Positions 1 through 7,396 of a stretch of DNA of 17,854 nt are shown here, one piece after another. Numbering within the stretch: the stretch's first letter is position 1; each line of letters starts with the position of its first letter. This DNA is from Symbiobacteriaceae bacterium. GTDB lineage: Bacteria; Bacillota; JAAYKD01; WRDA01. A program made the translations under genes and the position numbers. The notes under the pieces were generated by a model that saw only the letters and a program-made list of their open reading frames with translations, did no database searches and had not been told where the DNA came from. The stretch spans positions 1-17,854 of the forward strand of contig WREE01000023.1 of assembly GCA_009779515.1 (NCBI GenBank). The letters run 5' to 3'.

Positions 1-60
1 TACGAAATGACCGCTGCTACATTGAAACAACCCAATCGTCGTGTAACCGTGACTTATTAG
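1..60 (+). CDS. C-terminal fragment of a plus-strand protein (partial)
   Basis: Frame 1 is open from the window edge and reads 19 codons to a TAG at 58-60 (YEMTAATLKQPNRRVTVTY). The residue mix looks like the end of a real protein, and it would converge with hicB. There is far too little to name a family, and a chance open stretch of 19 codons is quite possible. No T-rich terminator follows directly; the next structure is the hairpin at 94-113. Confidence 0.3.
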   Translation, partial: YEMTAATLKQPNRRVTVTY

Positions 61-262
61 TCCCTGCACCATATTGGCGATGGATTTTCGTAGGGGCAGA
101 TGGCGATCTGCCCGTTGATGTGGAGTAGAAGCCCACATGTATCATGCCATGGGTGAACGCAATTTATGGGCTTCTACTCTCGGGAGGAGCGAGCTCCTCG
201 CCAATATCTTCTATCATGGTCGCAGTATACCCTTCTCCCGCTTGCGGAGGAGGGATTTTAGT
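61..262. repeat. Palindrome-rich intergenic region (REP-like hairpins, 12-bp inverted repeat)
   Basis: This 202-bp convergent gap holds four inverted repeats. GGGCAGAT (94-101) pairs with ATCTGCCC (106-113) around a GGCG loop. AGTAGAAGCCCA (124-135) is perfectly inverted at 167-178, enclosing 31 bp. GAGGAGC (184-190) pairs with GCTCCTC (193-199). CCCTTCTCC (230-238) pairs with GGAGGAGGG (246-254) with one G-U pair, 8 bp beyond the hicB stop. The first hairpin, with its TAGGGGC lead, resembles short palindromic repeats that I recall as dispersed in many clostridial genomes. No coding sequence is supported here. Confidence 0.5.
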
Positions 263-661
263 TTACTTTTGTACTTGTAATATTTCTTTTAATGCTGATT
301 GCAAAACGCCTGAAAAATTAACATTTGCCTGTTCAGCGAGTTCATTCAACCACATTGGAATGGTAAGTGTTTTCTTGACAGATTTGTTCTCGTAGAATCG
401 GCGGTATGTATCGGTATCTACCGCAATAACGCTTGTGAATTGCTCTCCTGTTGTTTTGATATCCTGCGGTTTACTTGCTTTGGGTATGGGTTTCCGGTCT
501 TGTTCCAAATCGTACAAGGTTAAATTGAGTACATCCTGCGCCATGTAAATAGCGTCTGATATATCATCGCCACTTGTGTAACACCCTTGTAAATCAGGAA
601 AAGTGACGCTGTATAACCCATTTTTCTCTGGTGTGAATACTGCTGTATATGCGTATCTCAC
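263..661 (-). CDS. hicB: HicB family type II antitoxin
   Basis: A 132-residue antitoxin that should neutralise the HicA mRNA interferase and repress its own operon. Residues 1-60 carry the partial RNase H-like HicB fold: a beta strand (YAYTAVFTPE), the 'SVTFPDLQGCYTSGDD' segment typical of the family, then an amphipathic helix with 'DAIYMAQDVL'. Residues 95-130 (VKKTLTIPMWLNELAEQ to LKEIL) look like a ribbon-helix-helix or similar DNA-binding tail, which fits autoregulation. It starts with GTG; GGAAGGG sits 10 nt upstream, and a nearby ATG is out of frame. It lies 45 bp downstream of hicA on the same strand, the usual toxin-first order. No truncation is seen. Confidence 0.92.
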   Translation of the reverse strand: MRYAYTAVFTPEKNGLYSVTFPDLQGCYTSGDDISDAIYMAQDVLNLTLYDLEQDRKPIPKASKPQDIKTTGEQFTSVIAVDTDTYRRFYENKSVKKTLTIPMWLNELAEQANVNFSGVLQSALKEILQVQK

Positions 662-706
662 AATCGACCATCCCTTCCATTCGGTTTATGGGGTTGAAGG
701 AGGGGC

Positions 707-892
707 TTATTTCAGCCCCAAGTCCTTCATGATGATGTGCGCTGTACCGGTTGCTACTTCTTTGCTTTGGTGACGCGGGATTCGTGCGGTGTTACCCGTC
801 TTTGGGTTTATCCATATATTGTGTTCCGAACCATGCCGCTTTATGTAGCAGCCTTGTTTTTTCGCCATCCTTGTTAGTTCGCTTGCTTTCAT
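707..892 (-). CDS. hicA: HicA family mRNA interferase toxin
   Basis: A 61-residue toxin of the double-stranded-RNA-binding-like HicA fold, which cleaves mRNA and is held inactive by HicB. The whole family pattern is present: N-terminal 'MKASELTRMAKKQGC', the 'RHGSEHNIW' strand carrying the predicted catalytic His24, 'IPRHQSKEVATGT' and the closing 'IIMKDLGL'. The frame stays open upstream to 985, but the extension overlaps the promoter and has no family similarity. ATG at 892 is chosen because AAGG lies 8 nt upstream, whereas the ATG at 898 would sit almost on top of that site. All key residues are intact, so the toxin is probably active. Confidence 0.92.
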   Translation of the reverse strand: MKASELTRMAKKQGCYIKRHGSEHNIWINPKTGNTARIPRHQSKEVATGTAHIIMKDLGLK

Positions 893-916
893 CCGCATCA
901 CCTTCTTTCTGATTAC

Positions 917-946
917 ATTATAGCACGTATTCAATACGTATGTCAA
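917..946 (-). promoter_or_regulatory. hicAB promoter (TTGACA-18-TATAAT)
   Basis: On the minus strand, TTGACA (946-941) and TATAAT (922-917) are both perfect sigma-A hexamers separated by 18 bp. Transcription would begin near 910, leaving a leader of about 18 nt that contains the hicA ribosome binding site. Confidence 0.88.
925..939. promoter_or_regulatory. Palindromic operator candidate inside the hicAB promoter
   Basis: ACGTATTCAATACGT is a perfect palindrome, 7-bp arms around one central base, and it fills most of the spacer between the -35 and -10 boxes. A protein bound there would block RNA polymerase. HicB proteins with DNA-binding tails repress their own operons at such palindromes, so this is the natural HicAB complex site; that assignment is inferred. 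Confidence 0.75.
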
Positions 947-960
947 CTCTTTTACCGACA

Positions 961-996
961 CAAAGAAAAAGCAGGATAGCACCACGCTATCCTGCT
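961..996 (-). terminator. Intrinsic terminator after the creatininase-family gene
   Basis: AGCAGGATAGC (970-980) pairs perfectly with GCTATCCTGCT (986-996): an 11-bp stem with a 5-nt loop. On the minus strand it is followed by TTTTTCTTT. It lies 14 bp past the stop at 1011 and insulates hicAB from the upstream genes. Confidence 0.92.
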
Positions 997-1010
997 GAGG
1001 GAGCTGTCAC

Positions 1011-1760
1011 TTACTCGACGGCGTATTTCCAGTCTATACTATCTAAATATTTAATATAGTCTATGGTATGCTGAATCATGGTTTCCGCCAAAACTCTGGC
1101 CTTCTCCGGCGTAGCCAGTTGGGGATTGCCCGTAGACCCTACGTTGCTCAGCTCGCGGAAGTTTACCTTCATATCCAGCAGGCTATCCTCCTTAAGTTTG
1201 GGAATCATGGGCACAGCCAGAGATAAATCTATAAGCTCAGGATAAAAAGCCATTAACAGCGAAGTCTCGGCTTCACCCCCATGACCGTGGGCATAGTCAC
1301 TGAATAAGCCTGCCGGCACCAGGTTCCGGAAGTTCAGCCACCAGGCTGGTAAAGTCAGTATGGCAAGATCCGGGTATTGCATTTTTACCTGTCTGCCTAC
1401 AATTTCCAGGGGGCTTATATTGCCATCATGACCATTTATTATAATAATTTGGCGTATACCTCTGAAGTAAATGGCTTCACAAATGTCACGGATAGTAGCG
1501 ATCATGGTTTCCGACTTCACATACAGGGTAAAAGGAAAGTCTCGATGATATTCGCTGACGCCATAGTTTACCGGCGGCAGCAGCAGCATGTCAGTAAAAG
1601 CAGCGGCAATCCGCTCCGCCATGGCGTGGGCGATAAGGTTATCAGTCCCTATGGGCATATGAGCGCCATGGCTCTCTGTAGAGCCTACCCCGAAAATAAC
1701 CTTCTTGAAATTGCCTTTCTGTATTTCCCCTGGTTTCATCTCGTTCATATAACTGGTCAT
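1011..1760 (-). CDS. Creatininase-family amidohydrolase
   Basis: A 249-residue metal-dependent amidohydrolase of the creatininase/creatinine amidohydrolase family, which opens cyclic or formamide-type C-N bonds with two bound metal ions. Visible ligand motifs are 'GSTESHGAHMPIGTD' (Glu29, His31 and Asp40 likely metal ligands), 'INGHDGN' around His111, and 'HGHGGEAETS' at 158-166. The family also includes mycofactocin MftE and archaeal riboflavin/F420 deformylase, so the true substrate cannot be named. The frame extends upstream to 1796, but ATG at 1760 has AAAGGTGG 7 nt before it and overlaps the pepF stop as ATGA. That overlap indicates translational coupling, and a shared role in degrading peptides or amides is plausible. 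Confidence 0.85.
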   Translation of the reverse strand: MTSYMNEMKPGEIQKGNFKKVIFGVGSTESHGAHMPIGTDNLIAHAMAERIAAAFTDMLLLPPVNYGVSEYHRDFPFTLYVKSETMIATIRDICEAIYFRGIRQIIIINGHDGNISPLEIVGRQVKMQYPDLAILTLPAWWLNFRNLVPAGLFSDYAHGHGGEAETSLLMAFYPELIDLSLAVPMIPKLKEDSLLDMKVNFRELSNVGSTGNPQLATPEKARVLAETMIQHTIDYIKYLDSIDWKYAVE

Positions 1761-3556
1761 AGCATAACCACCTTTTTCTTTGTCTTTTCCAGCCATTCAT
1801 CCAACTCGGCCAGAGCCAGGTTCAAAGCGTGGTGCCAAAAATCCGGTTTGGTAAGATCGGCACCCAAATGGCGCATGGCTAACTCTTCCACAGTGCAGCG
1901 GCCTGTATCCCTGAGCAAGGCATTATACTTTTTCTCGAAATTGTCTCCTGCTTGCATGGCATAAGCAAAGACGCCGTTAGCAAAAAGTTGCCCAAAGGTG
2001 TAGGGGTAGTTGTAAAAAGGGTTGCCGGCGCCATGATAATGCTGTTTCGAGGCCCACAGGGTGGGGTGCCAGCGGTCTAGAGCATCGCCATAGGCTTCCC
2101 TTTGGGCAGCCAGCATCAGCTGGTTCAGGCGGGCTACCGAAACCTCGCCTTTCGTGCGCTCTTCGTGAAAAGCTCTGTCAAATAAATAACGAGCCACCAT
2201 GTTTACGCTCATGGAGATAACCTGGTTCAGCTTGGACTCAATAAGGCTCAGCCTTTCGTCTTCTGAGCCGGCGGCGGCTATACCTGCATTACCTACTAAG
2301 GTCTCGGCAAAAATCGAGGCTGTCTCCCCCAGGCAGGAAGAACGCAACCTGCCTGTTTGAGGGGTACCTTTGAGTACCCAGGAGTTATAGGCATGACCTA
2401 GCTCATGGGCAATGGTAACTGTACTACCCATTGTCCCCGAGAAATTGACGAAAATACGGGATTGCCCCGCTTCAGGGAAACCGCTGCAGAAGGCAGTTAC
2501 GCGTTTGCCAGGGCGATCTTCAGATTCAATCCAACGGTCGCGGAAAGCTATTTCCGCCATTTCCGCCATACCTGGAGAATGCTTGGCAAAGTTTTCCACT
2601 ATGAAGTTCGCCGCTTCATCGTAGCTGAGCTTCGTAGCCGCTCCACTGGCTTGAGCTGTTACATCCTGCCAGCCAAAAGATGCCAGGCCTAGTAGTTCCT
2701 TCTTGCGTTTTAAGTAAGCCACCAGGCGAGGCCGCTGCTGGCAGATGGCTTGTTGCATACTGTCCAGAGTGTCCTTTTGGATCAGGTTGTTTCTTAATGT
2801 TTCAAAAAGAAAGTCATCCCAGCCTCTTAACCTATAGAGGTTAAGCCGGAAGCCCACCATATTATTTAATTCCAGGGCGATAGTATCGGCTGCCTCATCC
2901 CAGGTTCTGTCCCAAACATCCATATAATAGGCGCGCATATGGGGATCCGGGTCGTCGAGACGGTTCTGTAACTGAGCCGCAGATAGATATTGTTTTTCCC
3001 CGTTTACTTCAACCTCAATACTAAGGGAGCCAATAATATGGAAGTAAAGGGCGTTCCACCCTTGAAAACCGTTCACTGACAGGGCATTCACTACTGCCTC
3101 CTGCTCCGGCGGCAGAAACGTTTTAGCCCTTTGGCGGCGTTGCTCCAAAGCCCAGGATGAAGATGCCAGCTCCGGCGCCTGCACCAGCTGCGTCCATTCC
3201 TCCAGGGGCATCTGCAGCATTTTGTCGTTAAGGGTAGTATCTACCGTAGCCAACAACGCCCCCACTTGACGGAAGCGGCTCTCCATGACCCGCACTTCAG
3301 GGTTAGTAACGGCTACTGAAGCATGGCAGTTGATGAAAGCACGAGCGTGGGAGGTGCGGGAGGTAAGTGCGTCAAGGGTTTGTAAATGTTCAATCCAGGA
3401 GGCTACACCCTTTGTAGGTTGCTTAATTTCAGAGGTGAAGCTTAGCAGATCCTGCTCCAGAAGGTCGAGAAAAGCTACATATTCTGGGGAAGCAGGGCCG
3501 CCAGGGAAAAAGGTGTCCAAATCCCATATGCGATGCAAATTTTCCAGTTTAGGCAT
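1757..3556 (-). CDS. pepF: M3 family oligoendopeptidase F
   Basis: A 599-residue cytosolic zinc metallopeptidase of the M3B (PepF) group, which cuts short peptides. The zinc site is explicit: 'TIAHELGHAYNSW' gives the HExxH motif (His384, Glu385, His388), and 'CLGETASIFAE' supplies the third ligand Glu411 at the usual distance. The N-terminal half is the helical M3 region, and the length matches the family. There is no signal peptide. ATG at 3556 is supported by GGAAAGGGG about 9 nt upstream. The last codons overlap the creatininase-family start by 4 nt. It lies 106 bp after the ABC ATPase gene; no convincing promoter is visible in that gap, so it may be read as part of the long upstream operon. 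Confidence 0.92.
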   Translation of the reverse strand: MPKLENLHRIWDLDTFFPGGPASPEYVAFLDLLEQDLLSFTSEIKQPTKGVASWIEHLQTLDALTSRTSHARAFINCHASVAVTNPEVRVMESRFRQVGALLATVDTTLNDKMLQMPLEEWTQLVQAPELASSSWALEQRRQRAKTFLPPEQEAVVNALSVNGFQGWNALYFHIIGSLSIEVEVNGEKQYLSAAQLQNRLDDPDPHMRAYYMDVWDRTWDEAADTIALELNNMVGFRLNLYRLRGWDDFLFETLRNNLIQKDTLDSMQQAICQQRPRLVAYLKRKKELLGLASFGWQDVTAQASGAATKLSYDEAANFIVENFAKHSPGMAEMAEIAFRDRWIESEDRPGKRVTAFCSGFPEAGQSRIFVNFSGTMGSTVTIAHELGHAYNSWVLKGTPQTGRLRSSCLGETASIFAETLVGNAGIAAAGSEDERLSLIESKLNQVISMSVNMVARYLFDRAFHEERTKGEVSVARLNQLMLAAQREAYGDALDRWHPTLWASKQHYHGAGNPFYNYPYTFGQLFANGVFAYAMQAGDNFEKKYNALLRDTGRCTVEELAMRHLGADLTKPDFWHHALNLALAELDEWLEKTKKKVVML

Positions 3557-3604
3557 ATAATTGCCCCTTTCCTTATGCTTTAGTTGGGTACATATTTCGT
3601 TCCA

Positions 3605-3661
3605 GTCACAACGACTCCTAATAATGACTTGGGGTCGTGACAGCCTCTATACTAAGGCTGT
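3605..3661 (-). other. Paired stem-loops between the ABC operon and pepF
   Basis: ACAGCCT (3640-3646) pairs with AGGCTGT (3655-3661) directly after the ATPase stop. Next to it GTCAC..CGAC (3605-3615) pairs with GTCGTGAC (3634-3641) with a 2-nt bulge. There is no T tract on the minus strand, so this is at best a weak terminator or an mRNA-processing/stability structure. The gap shows no clear promoter. Confidence 0.35.
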
Positions 3662-3662
3662 A

Positions 3663-4226
3663 CTAACGCATCTGCACTATCTTCGCTCCTAAGTACCTCG
3701 CTTCGTCCATATCGTGGGTAACCATAATTATCGTATGGTGCTGGCTAAAATCTTGCAACAGCTCCATAATCCAAACCTTCAGCTCTTCATCGAACCCTTT
3801 GAGAGGTTCATCCAAAAAAAGCAGCTCCGGGGCAATAACTAAGGCGCGAGCTAAAGCCACCCGGCGCTGCATGCCGCCGGAGAGCCTGGTTACCGGAAGC
3901 TTGTTGTGGGGATCCAGCCCTAGTCGGGAGAGGGTATCTTTAGCTTTGCCCTTTTCGGCATAGGGCAGAGCGATAGCCGCATTATCGTAAGCATTAAACC
4001 AAGGAAGCAGGCGATCTTCCTGGAAGAGGGCAGCGAAGCGCTTGCCGCTAACCCCCCAAATACTACCGCTATCGGCAGCTATAATGCCCATGAGGATATG
4101 GAGCAGAGTGGTTTTACCGCAGCCGGAAGGTCCCATCAGGCAGGTGATCCCTGGCTCGGGGAACTCTGCGGAAACTCCTTGGAGCACCTGTTTACTGCCA
4201 AAAGCCTTACAAATATTTTCAATCAT
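3663..4226 (-). CDS. ABC importer ATP-binding protein (SsuB/TauB-like, short)
   Basis: A 187-residue ATPase that should power import with the two upstream genes. Motifs in order: Walker A 'GPSGCGKT' (32-39), Q-loop Gln69 in 'ALFQEDRLLPW', signature 'LSGGM' (115-119), Walker B 'LLFLDEP' (135-141) and switch His171 in 'VTHD'. The D-loop region reads 'LKGFDEE' instead of the usual S-A-L-D. It ends soon after the H-loop, about 50 residues shorter than typical SsuB/TauB proteins, so the C-terminal regulatory region is absent. An upstream in-frame ATG at 4325 lies deep inside the permease gene. ATG 4226 is preferred, 11 bp after the permease stop, though its GAGGGGTGG box is about 15 nt away and the start is not certain. 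Confidence 0.88.
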   Translation of the reverse strand: MIENICKAFGSKQVLQGVSAEFPEPGITCLMGPSGCGKTTLLHILMGIIAADSGSIWGVSGKRFAALFQEDRLLPWFNAYDNAAIALPYAEKGKAKDTLSRLGLDPHNKLPVTRLSGGMQRRVALARALVIAPELLFLDEPLKGFDEELKVWIMELLQDFSQHHTIIMVTHDMDEARYLGAKIVQMR

Positions 4227-4237
4227 TATGGCTATGC

Positions 4238-4984
4238 TTAACCACCCCTCTCGGATAGCCAGCGTATCAGGTGGAGTAGCCCTTGCTCCAACAGGTAGCT
4301 GAGTAGGACAATAACCACCGTCCAAGCTAGGAGATCGGCATTGGCCAGGTATAGCTTAGCGTTGTAAAGATTAATACCAATAGAATTGCGCGGCAGAGCA
4401 ATAACTTCGGCAGCAATTCCCGATTTCCAGGCTTGCCCGAAGCCTATACTTATGGCCGAAACAAAGTAGGGTAAGATACTGGGGGTGATGATGTAGCGCA
4501 ACCTCGACCATAAACCAAGGCGAAAGACCGTAGCCATCTCCAGGAGTTTAGGATCCACCTGGCGCCACCCTTCGTATAAGTTATAATAGACAATAGGAAG
4601 AACCATCATGAAAGAGATAACTACCGCCAGAGAAGAGCTGGGTACCCAAAAAAGAACCAAGATGGTGAAGGAGGCTACCGGAGTAGCCTTCATTAAGGAG
4701 AGAGGGGGGTTGAGGAGGGTAAAAACTCCCCTGTGTTGCGAGAGAGCAGCCAACACGATGCCGACCAAACACGCCAGGAAAAAGCCCCGCAGGATATTGC
4801 TTAAGGTCGTAGTGATCGCCCGCCAAAAGTCGGTACGCCCAACCAATTCCCCCAAGCGCGCCCCTACCTTTAGGGGAGTAACCAGCAGAATCTCCGAGTT
4901 GAGCCGTAAAGCCAGCAGGTGCCAGCAGACTAGCCAGAAAAGGAGCGCCGACGCCGACGCGAGATAAGGGAGGAGCCTTTTCAT
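4238..4984 (-). CDS. ABC importer permease (SsuC/TauC-like)
   Basis: A 248-residue integral membrane subunit. Hydrophobic stretches near residues 6-28, 66-84, 103-132, 172-190 and 217-240 indicate about five to six membrane spans. The cytoplasmic coupling loop (EAA motif) is visible at about 149-171 ('EMATVFRLGLWSRLRYI'), which docks on the ATPase. 'GQAWKSGIAAEVIALP' near 183-198 is characteristic of nitrate/sulfonate/taurine/thiamine-precursor permeases. It begins 9 bp after the stop of the lipoprotein gene and has only a weak ribosome binding site, so it is probably translated by coupling. The transported compound cannot be deduced. Confidence 0.9.
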   Translation of the reverse strand: MKRLLPYLASASALLFWLVCWHLLALRLNSEILLVTPLKVGARLGELVGRTDFWRAITTTLSNILRGFFLACLVGIVLAALSQHRGVFTLLNPPLSLMKATPVASFTILVLFWVPSSSLAVVISFMMVLPIVYYNLYEGWRQVDPKLLEMATVFRLGLWSRLRYIITPSILPYFVSAISIGFGQAWKSGIAAEVIALPRNSIGINLYNAKLYLANADLLAWTVVIVLLSYLLEQGLLHLIRWLSERGG

Positions 4985-4993
4985 AGGGCTTTA

Positions 4994-6031
4994 CTAATTA
5001 CCCGGCATGTAATAAAAATCGGCATCAGGAAGGCTGTCCCCCACCGCCTGGGGGTTGGCTTCGTAAAGTATGGCCAGAAAGGCAGCCACGGCGGTTTGCA
5101 TCTCTTCGCCGTCCAGATAAACAATATTACATTCCGGCAAAGCCTTTGCTGCCGCCGCAACGTCGGGAACAATCCCGTATTTGGCTACTAAAGCAGCCGA
5201 GGCCTCTATATCCTCAGAGGTGAAAGCGATAGATTGCTGATACTCTTTGAGGAAGGCCGCCAAGGCTTCCGGATGTTCCTCCCCAAAGGCTTTGCGCCCA
5301 ACCATCACTCCTGTGATAAAGCTGCCCGCTCCCTGGCTAACCTTCTCCCACTCCTCGGTAAGGCTTAAGGCTACCCTAAGCTCGGGGTTACGTGCCAGGA
5401 CGTTGGTGACGTAAGGTTGGGGGAGCATCGCCAAGGTAGCCATCCCCTGCTCCAGCAGTGCCGCCAGCTCCGTGGCTTCACTGCGAAACTCTACCGTAAC
5501 CTTGTCAGCGGTTAGTTGGTTACCTTGCAGAACATAATTAAGGCTATACTCGGTAACCGTCCCTTTGCCGGTAGCGAAGATAGTTTTCCCCTCTAAGTCG
5601 CCGATACTCTCTATCTCCTCCCCCGCCTCCAGAATATAAAGAACCCCCAGGGTGTTCACGGCTAAGCAAAAGATCTCCTTTTGGGTTCGGTTATAAAGAA
5701 TAGCTGCCAGGTTCACCGGAACTGCAGCTAAATCCAGCTCCCCTTTAACGAGAGCAGCTGCAATTTCGTCGGCAGTGCCCGCTAAAGTAAAGAGATAGTT
5801 GTTAGCACTGTCACCGTTTTCATCCTCCTGCATTAACTTGACCAACCCCATAGCGGTGGGACCTCGTAAAGCACCCACCCGCACATCGACAACGGGTGGC
5901 GGTGGTGGTGCCGAAGGAGAGGTGAGGGGAGGGGAAGTGGGGGTGGGAGAAGCCAGCTGACATCCGCTAAGCAACAAAAACAAACAACAGGCTAAGCTAA
6001 AACGTGAGCGGTTACGGTGTAAAAATATCAC
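4994..6031 (-). CDS. NMT1/SsuA-like substrate-binding lipoprotein
   Basis: A 345-residue extracytoplasmic binding protein anchored by lipid. Residues 1-24 form a basic N terminus, a hydrophobic core and the lipobox 'LLSGC', with Cys24 as the predicted acylation site. A Pro/Ser/Thr-rich linker follows (about 28-47). The mature part starts with 'VRVGALRGPTAMGLVKLM' and continues with 'GTADEIAAALVKGELDLAAVPVN', the pattern of NMT1/THI5-like and SsuA/TauA two-lobed binding proteins. The start is GTG with GGAAGG 9 nt upstream. It follows larA by 51 bp and heads the transporter cluster. Its neighbours hint at a carboxylate or hydroxy-acid ligand, but that is inference. Confidence 0.88.
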   Translation of the reverse strand: MIFLHRNRSRFSLACCLFLLLSGCQLASPTPTSPPLTSPSAPPPPPVVDVRVGALRGPTAMGLVKLMQEDENGDSANNYLFTLAGTADEIAAALVKGELDLAAVPVNLAAILYNRTQKEIFCLAVNTLGVLYILEAGEEIESIGDLEGKTIFATGKGTVTEYSLNYVLQGNQLTADKVTVEFRSEATELAALLEQGMATLAMLPQPYVTNVLARNPELRVALSLTEEWEKVSQGAGSFITGVMVGRKAFGEEHPEALAAFLKEYQQSIAFTSEDIEASAALVAKYGIVPDVAAAAKALPECNIVYLDGEEMQTAVAAFLAILYEANPQAVGDSLPDADFYYMPGN

Positions 6032-6082
6032 AACGAGAGACCTTCCTTTCGCACCTAACTAATGTGAGGTCAAGGTAAAAAG

Positions 6083-7339
6083 CTACGGCGCCTCTACCAC
6101 CACCGGCAGGGTAGCACCGGCATACGGGATAACGATAATAGAAGCCTCGGCTCCTTGCAAAGCTAAGGCGCTATTTAAAGCTTCTTGCACGGAGGTAAAG
6201 GGGGTCATGAAGATACCTCTAACTACCTCCTGAGGCAGCTCAGAGACCAAAAAGATAGTAGATTTTAACTGGATTTGGGCAATAGCGGCGGCTTTATGTC
6301 CTCCCAATTCAAACTCCACCTGGATACGATCCACCAGCTCTTGAGGGGAGGCGGCGCCCTGCATCCAACGGGCGAAAACCTCCTCACCAAACCCCTCCTG
6401 GCAGCGCCCCACCAAAATAATGATCCCACCAGGCGCTAAGGCATACTTAGCAATCTCTAAGGCTTTATGGGTTTGGTAGAGGTTGGGGTCTTTGGGAGCT
6501 CCTCCTTGTGAAGCGATGACGATCTGGGCTTGCCGAGGAATAGGAACACTGTATAGAGCGTCCACCAGAGCGCAGCCTGCCCGATGAGCAGCAATAGGAT
6601 CCCCGGCAACAGCATGGACAATCTGTTTGGTTTCGTCTAGAACTACGTTGAGAATAAAATCCAGGGGAAAGATAGCATGAGCCTCATCTAAGTCTTCCCG
6701 CACCGGGTTGCCGACTATCCTGGCAGCGGCAGCTTCCGGTAGCACCATGCGGCGGTGATTATTCTGAATAGCGCTGCGGGTAGATACCCCAGGCATCAGA
6801 GCTTTCACCCCTCCGGAGTAACCGGCGAAGTAGTGGTATTCTATATTACCCAGGGCAATCCGCCGGTCGGCGGTAGCTACCTCCCGGGTAATATCCACCG
6901 GAGTGCCGCGACTGGTAGTCCCTAAATGGATGGTATCTTCCGGGTCGCTATCCACACAGCGAACAAGGTTGAAGATATCTTCCCCCACTAGTCGCCGCTG
7001 TTCCTCCCCACTTTGACTTCGATGAATTCCCAGGGCAAAAACAATAACTACCTGCTCTGGGGCAACTCCGGCAGCCCACAGCTCCTCCAGTAACGGCGGG
7101 AGCAGCAGGTGGCTCGGTAACGGTCTGGTGTTATCACTGGTAATTATGGCAATTTTTTCTCCCGGAGCAACAATATCGCGAAGACGAGGCGAGGCAATGG
7201 GAGTCGCCAAAGCCTGGCGAATAGCTTCCTCCCCTTTAACCCCTGCCGGAACCGGGTTGGGATGCAAAACTCCCAAAACATTTTGCGCTGGAAGATCCAC
7301 CCACTGGGGTGTCTCCCCGTAGCCAATGGCGATACGCAT
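6083..7339 (-). CDS. larA: LarA-family nickel-pincer racemase/epimerase
   Basis: A 418-residue homologue of lactate racemase LarA, which uses a covalently bound nickel-pincer nucleotide to invert alpha-hydroxy acids by hydride transfer. Residues equivalent to the characterised enzyme are all present: Asp69 and Arg72 in 'SDNTRP', His106 in 'ALGIHR', His169 and Lys179 in 'EYHYFAGYSGGVKALMPG' (Lys179 being the cofactor attachment site), His195 in 'NNHRRM' and Lys283 in 'GGAPKD'. It should be catalytically competent if LarB, LarC and LarE exist elsewhere; none is in this window. Many LarA homologues act on hydroxy acids other than lactate, so lactate is not assured. ATG 7339 is chosen over the in-frame ATG at 7393 because GGAG lies close upstream and the family begins here. 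Confidence 0.88.
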   Translation of the reverse strand: MRIAIGYGETPQWVDLPAQNVLGVLHPNPVPAGVKGEEAIRQALATPIASPRLRDIVAPGEKIAIITSDNTRPLPSHLLLPPLLEELWAAGVAPEQVVIVFALGIHRSQSGEEQRRLVGEDIFNLVRCVDSDPEDTIHLGTTSRGTPVDITREVATADRRIALGNIEYHYFAGYSGGVKALMPGVSTRSAIQNNHRRMVLPEAAAARIVGNPVREDLDEAHAIFPLDFILNVVLDETKQIVHAVAGDPIAAHRAGCALVDALYSVPIPRQAQIVIASQGGAPKDPNLYQTHKALEIAKYALAPGGIIILVGRCQEGFGEEVFARWMQGAASPQELVDRIQVEFELGGHKAAAIAQIQLKSTIFLVSELPQEVVRGIFMTPFTSVQEALNSALALQGAEASIIVIPYAGATLPVVVEAP

Positions 7340-7396
7340 ATTTCTCCAAACCCCCTTTTCGCTCATTATACTCATTAATTCCCCAAAGAGCAAACT

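Noticed and set aside
144..395. Plus-strand open frame of 83 codons overlapping the hicB end
   Set aside because: It crosses the palindromic region and the antisense of hicB, with no ribosome binding site and no recognisable protein.
893..985. N-terminal extension of HicA
   Set aside because: It would cover the consensus promoter and operator and shares nothing with HicA; a good ribosome binding site precedes 892.
3557..3662. Separate promoter for pepF
   Set aside because: No pair of -35 and -10 hexamers at a sensible spacing was found; only stem-loops are visible, so it is not listed as a promoter.
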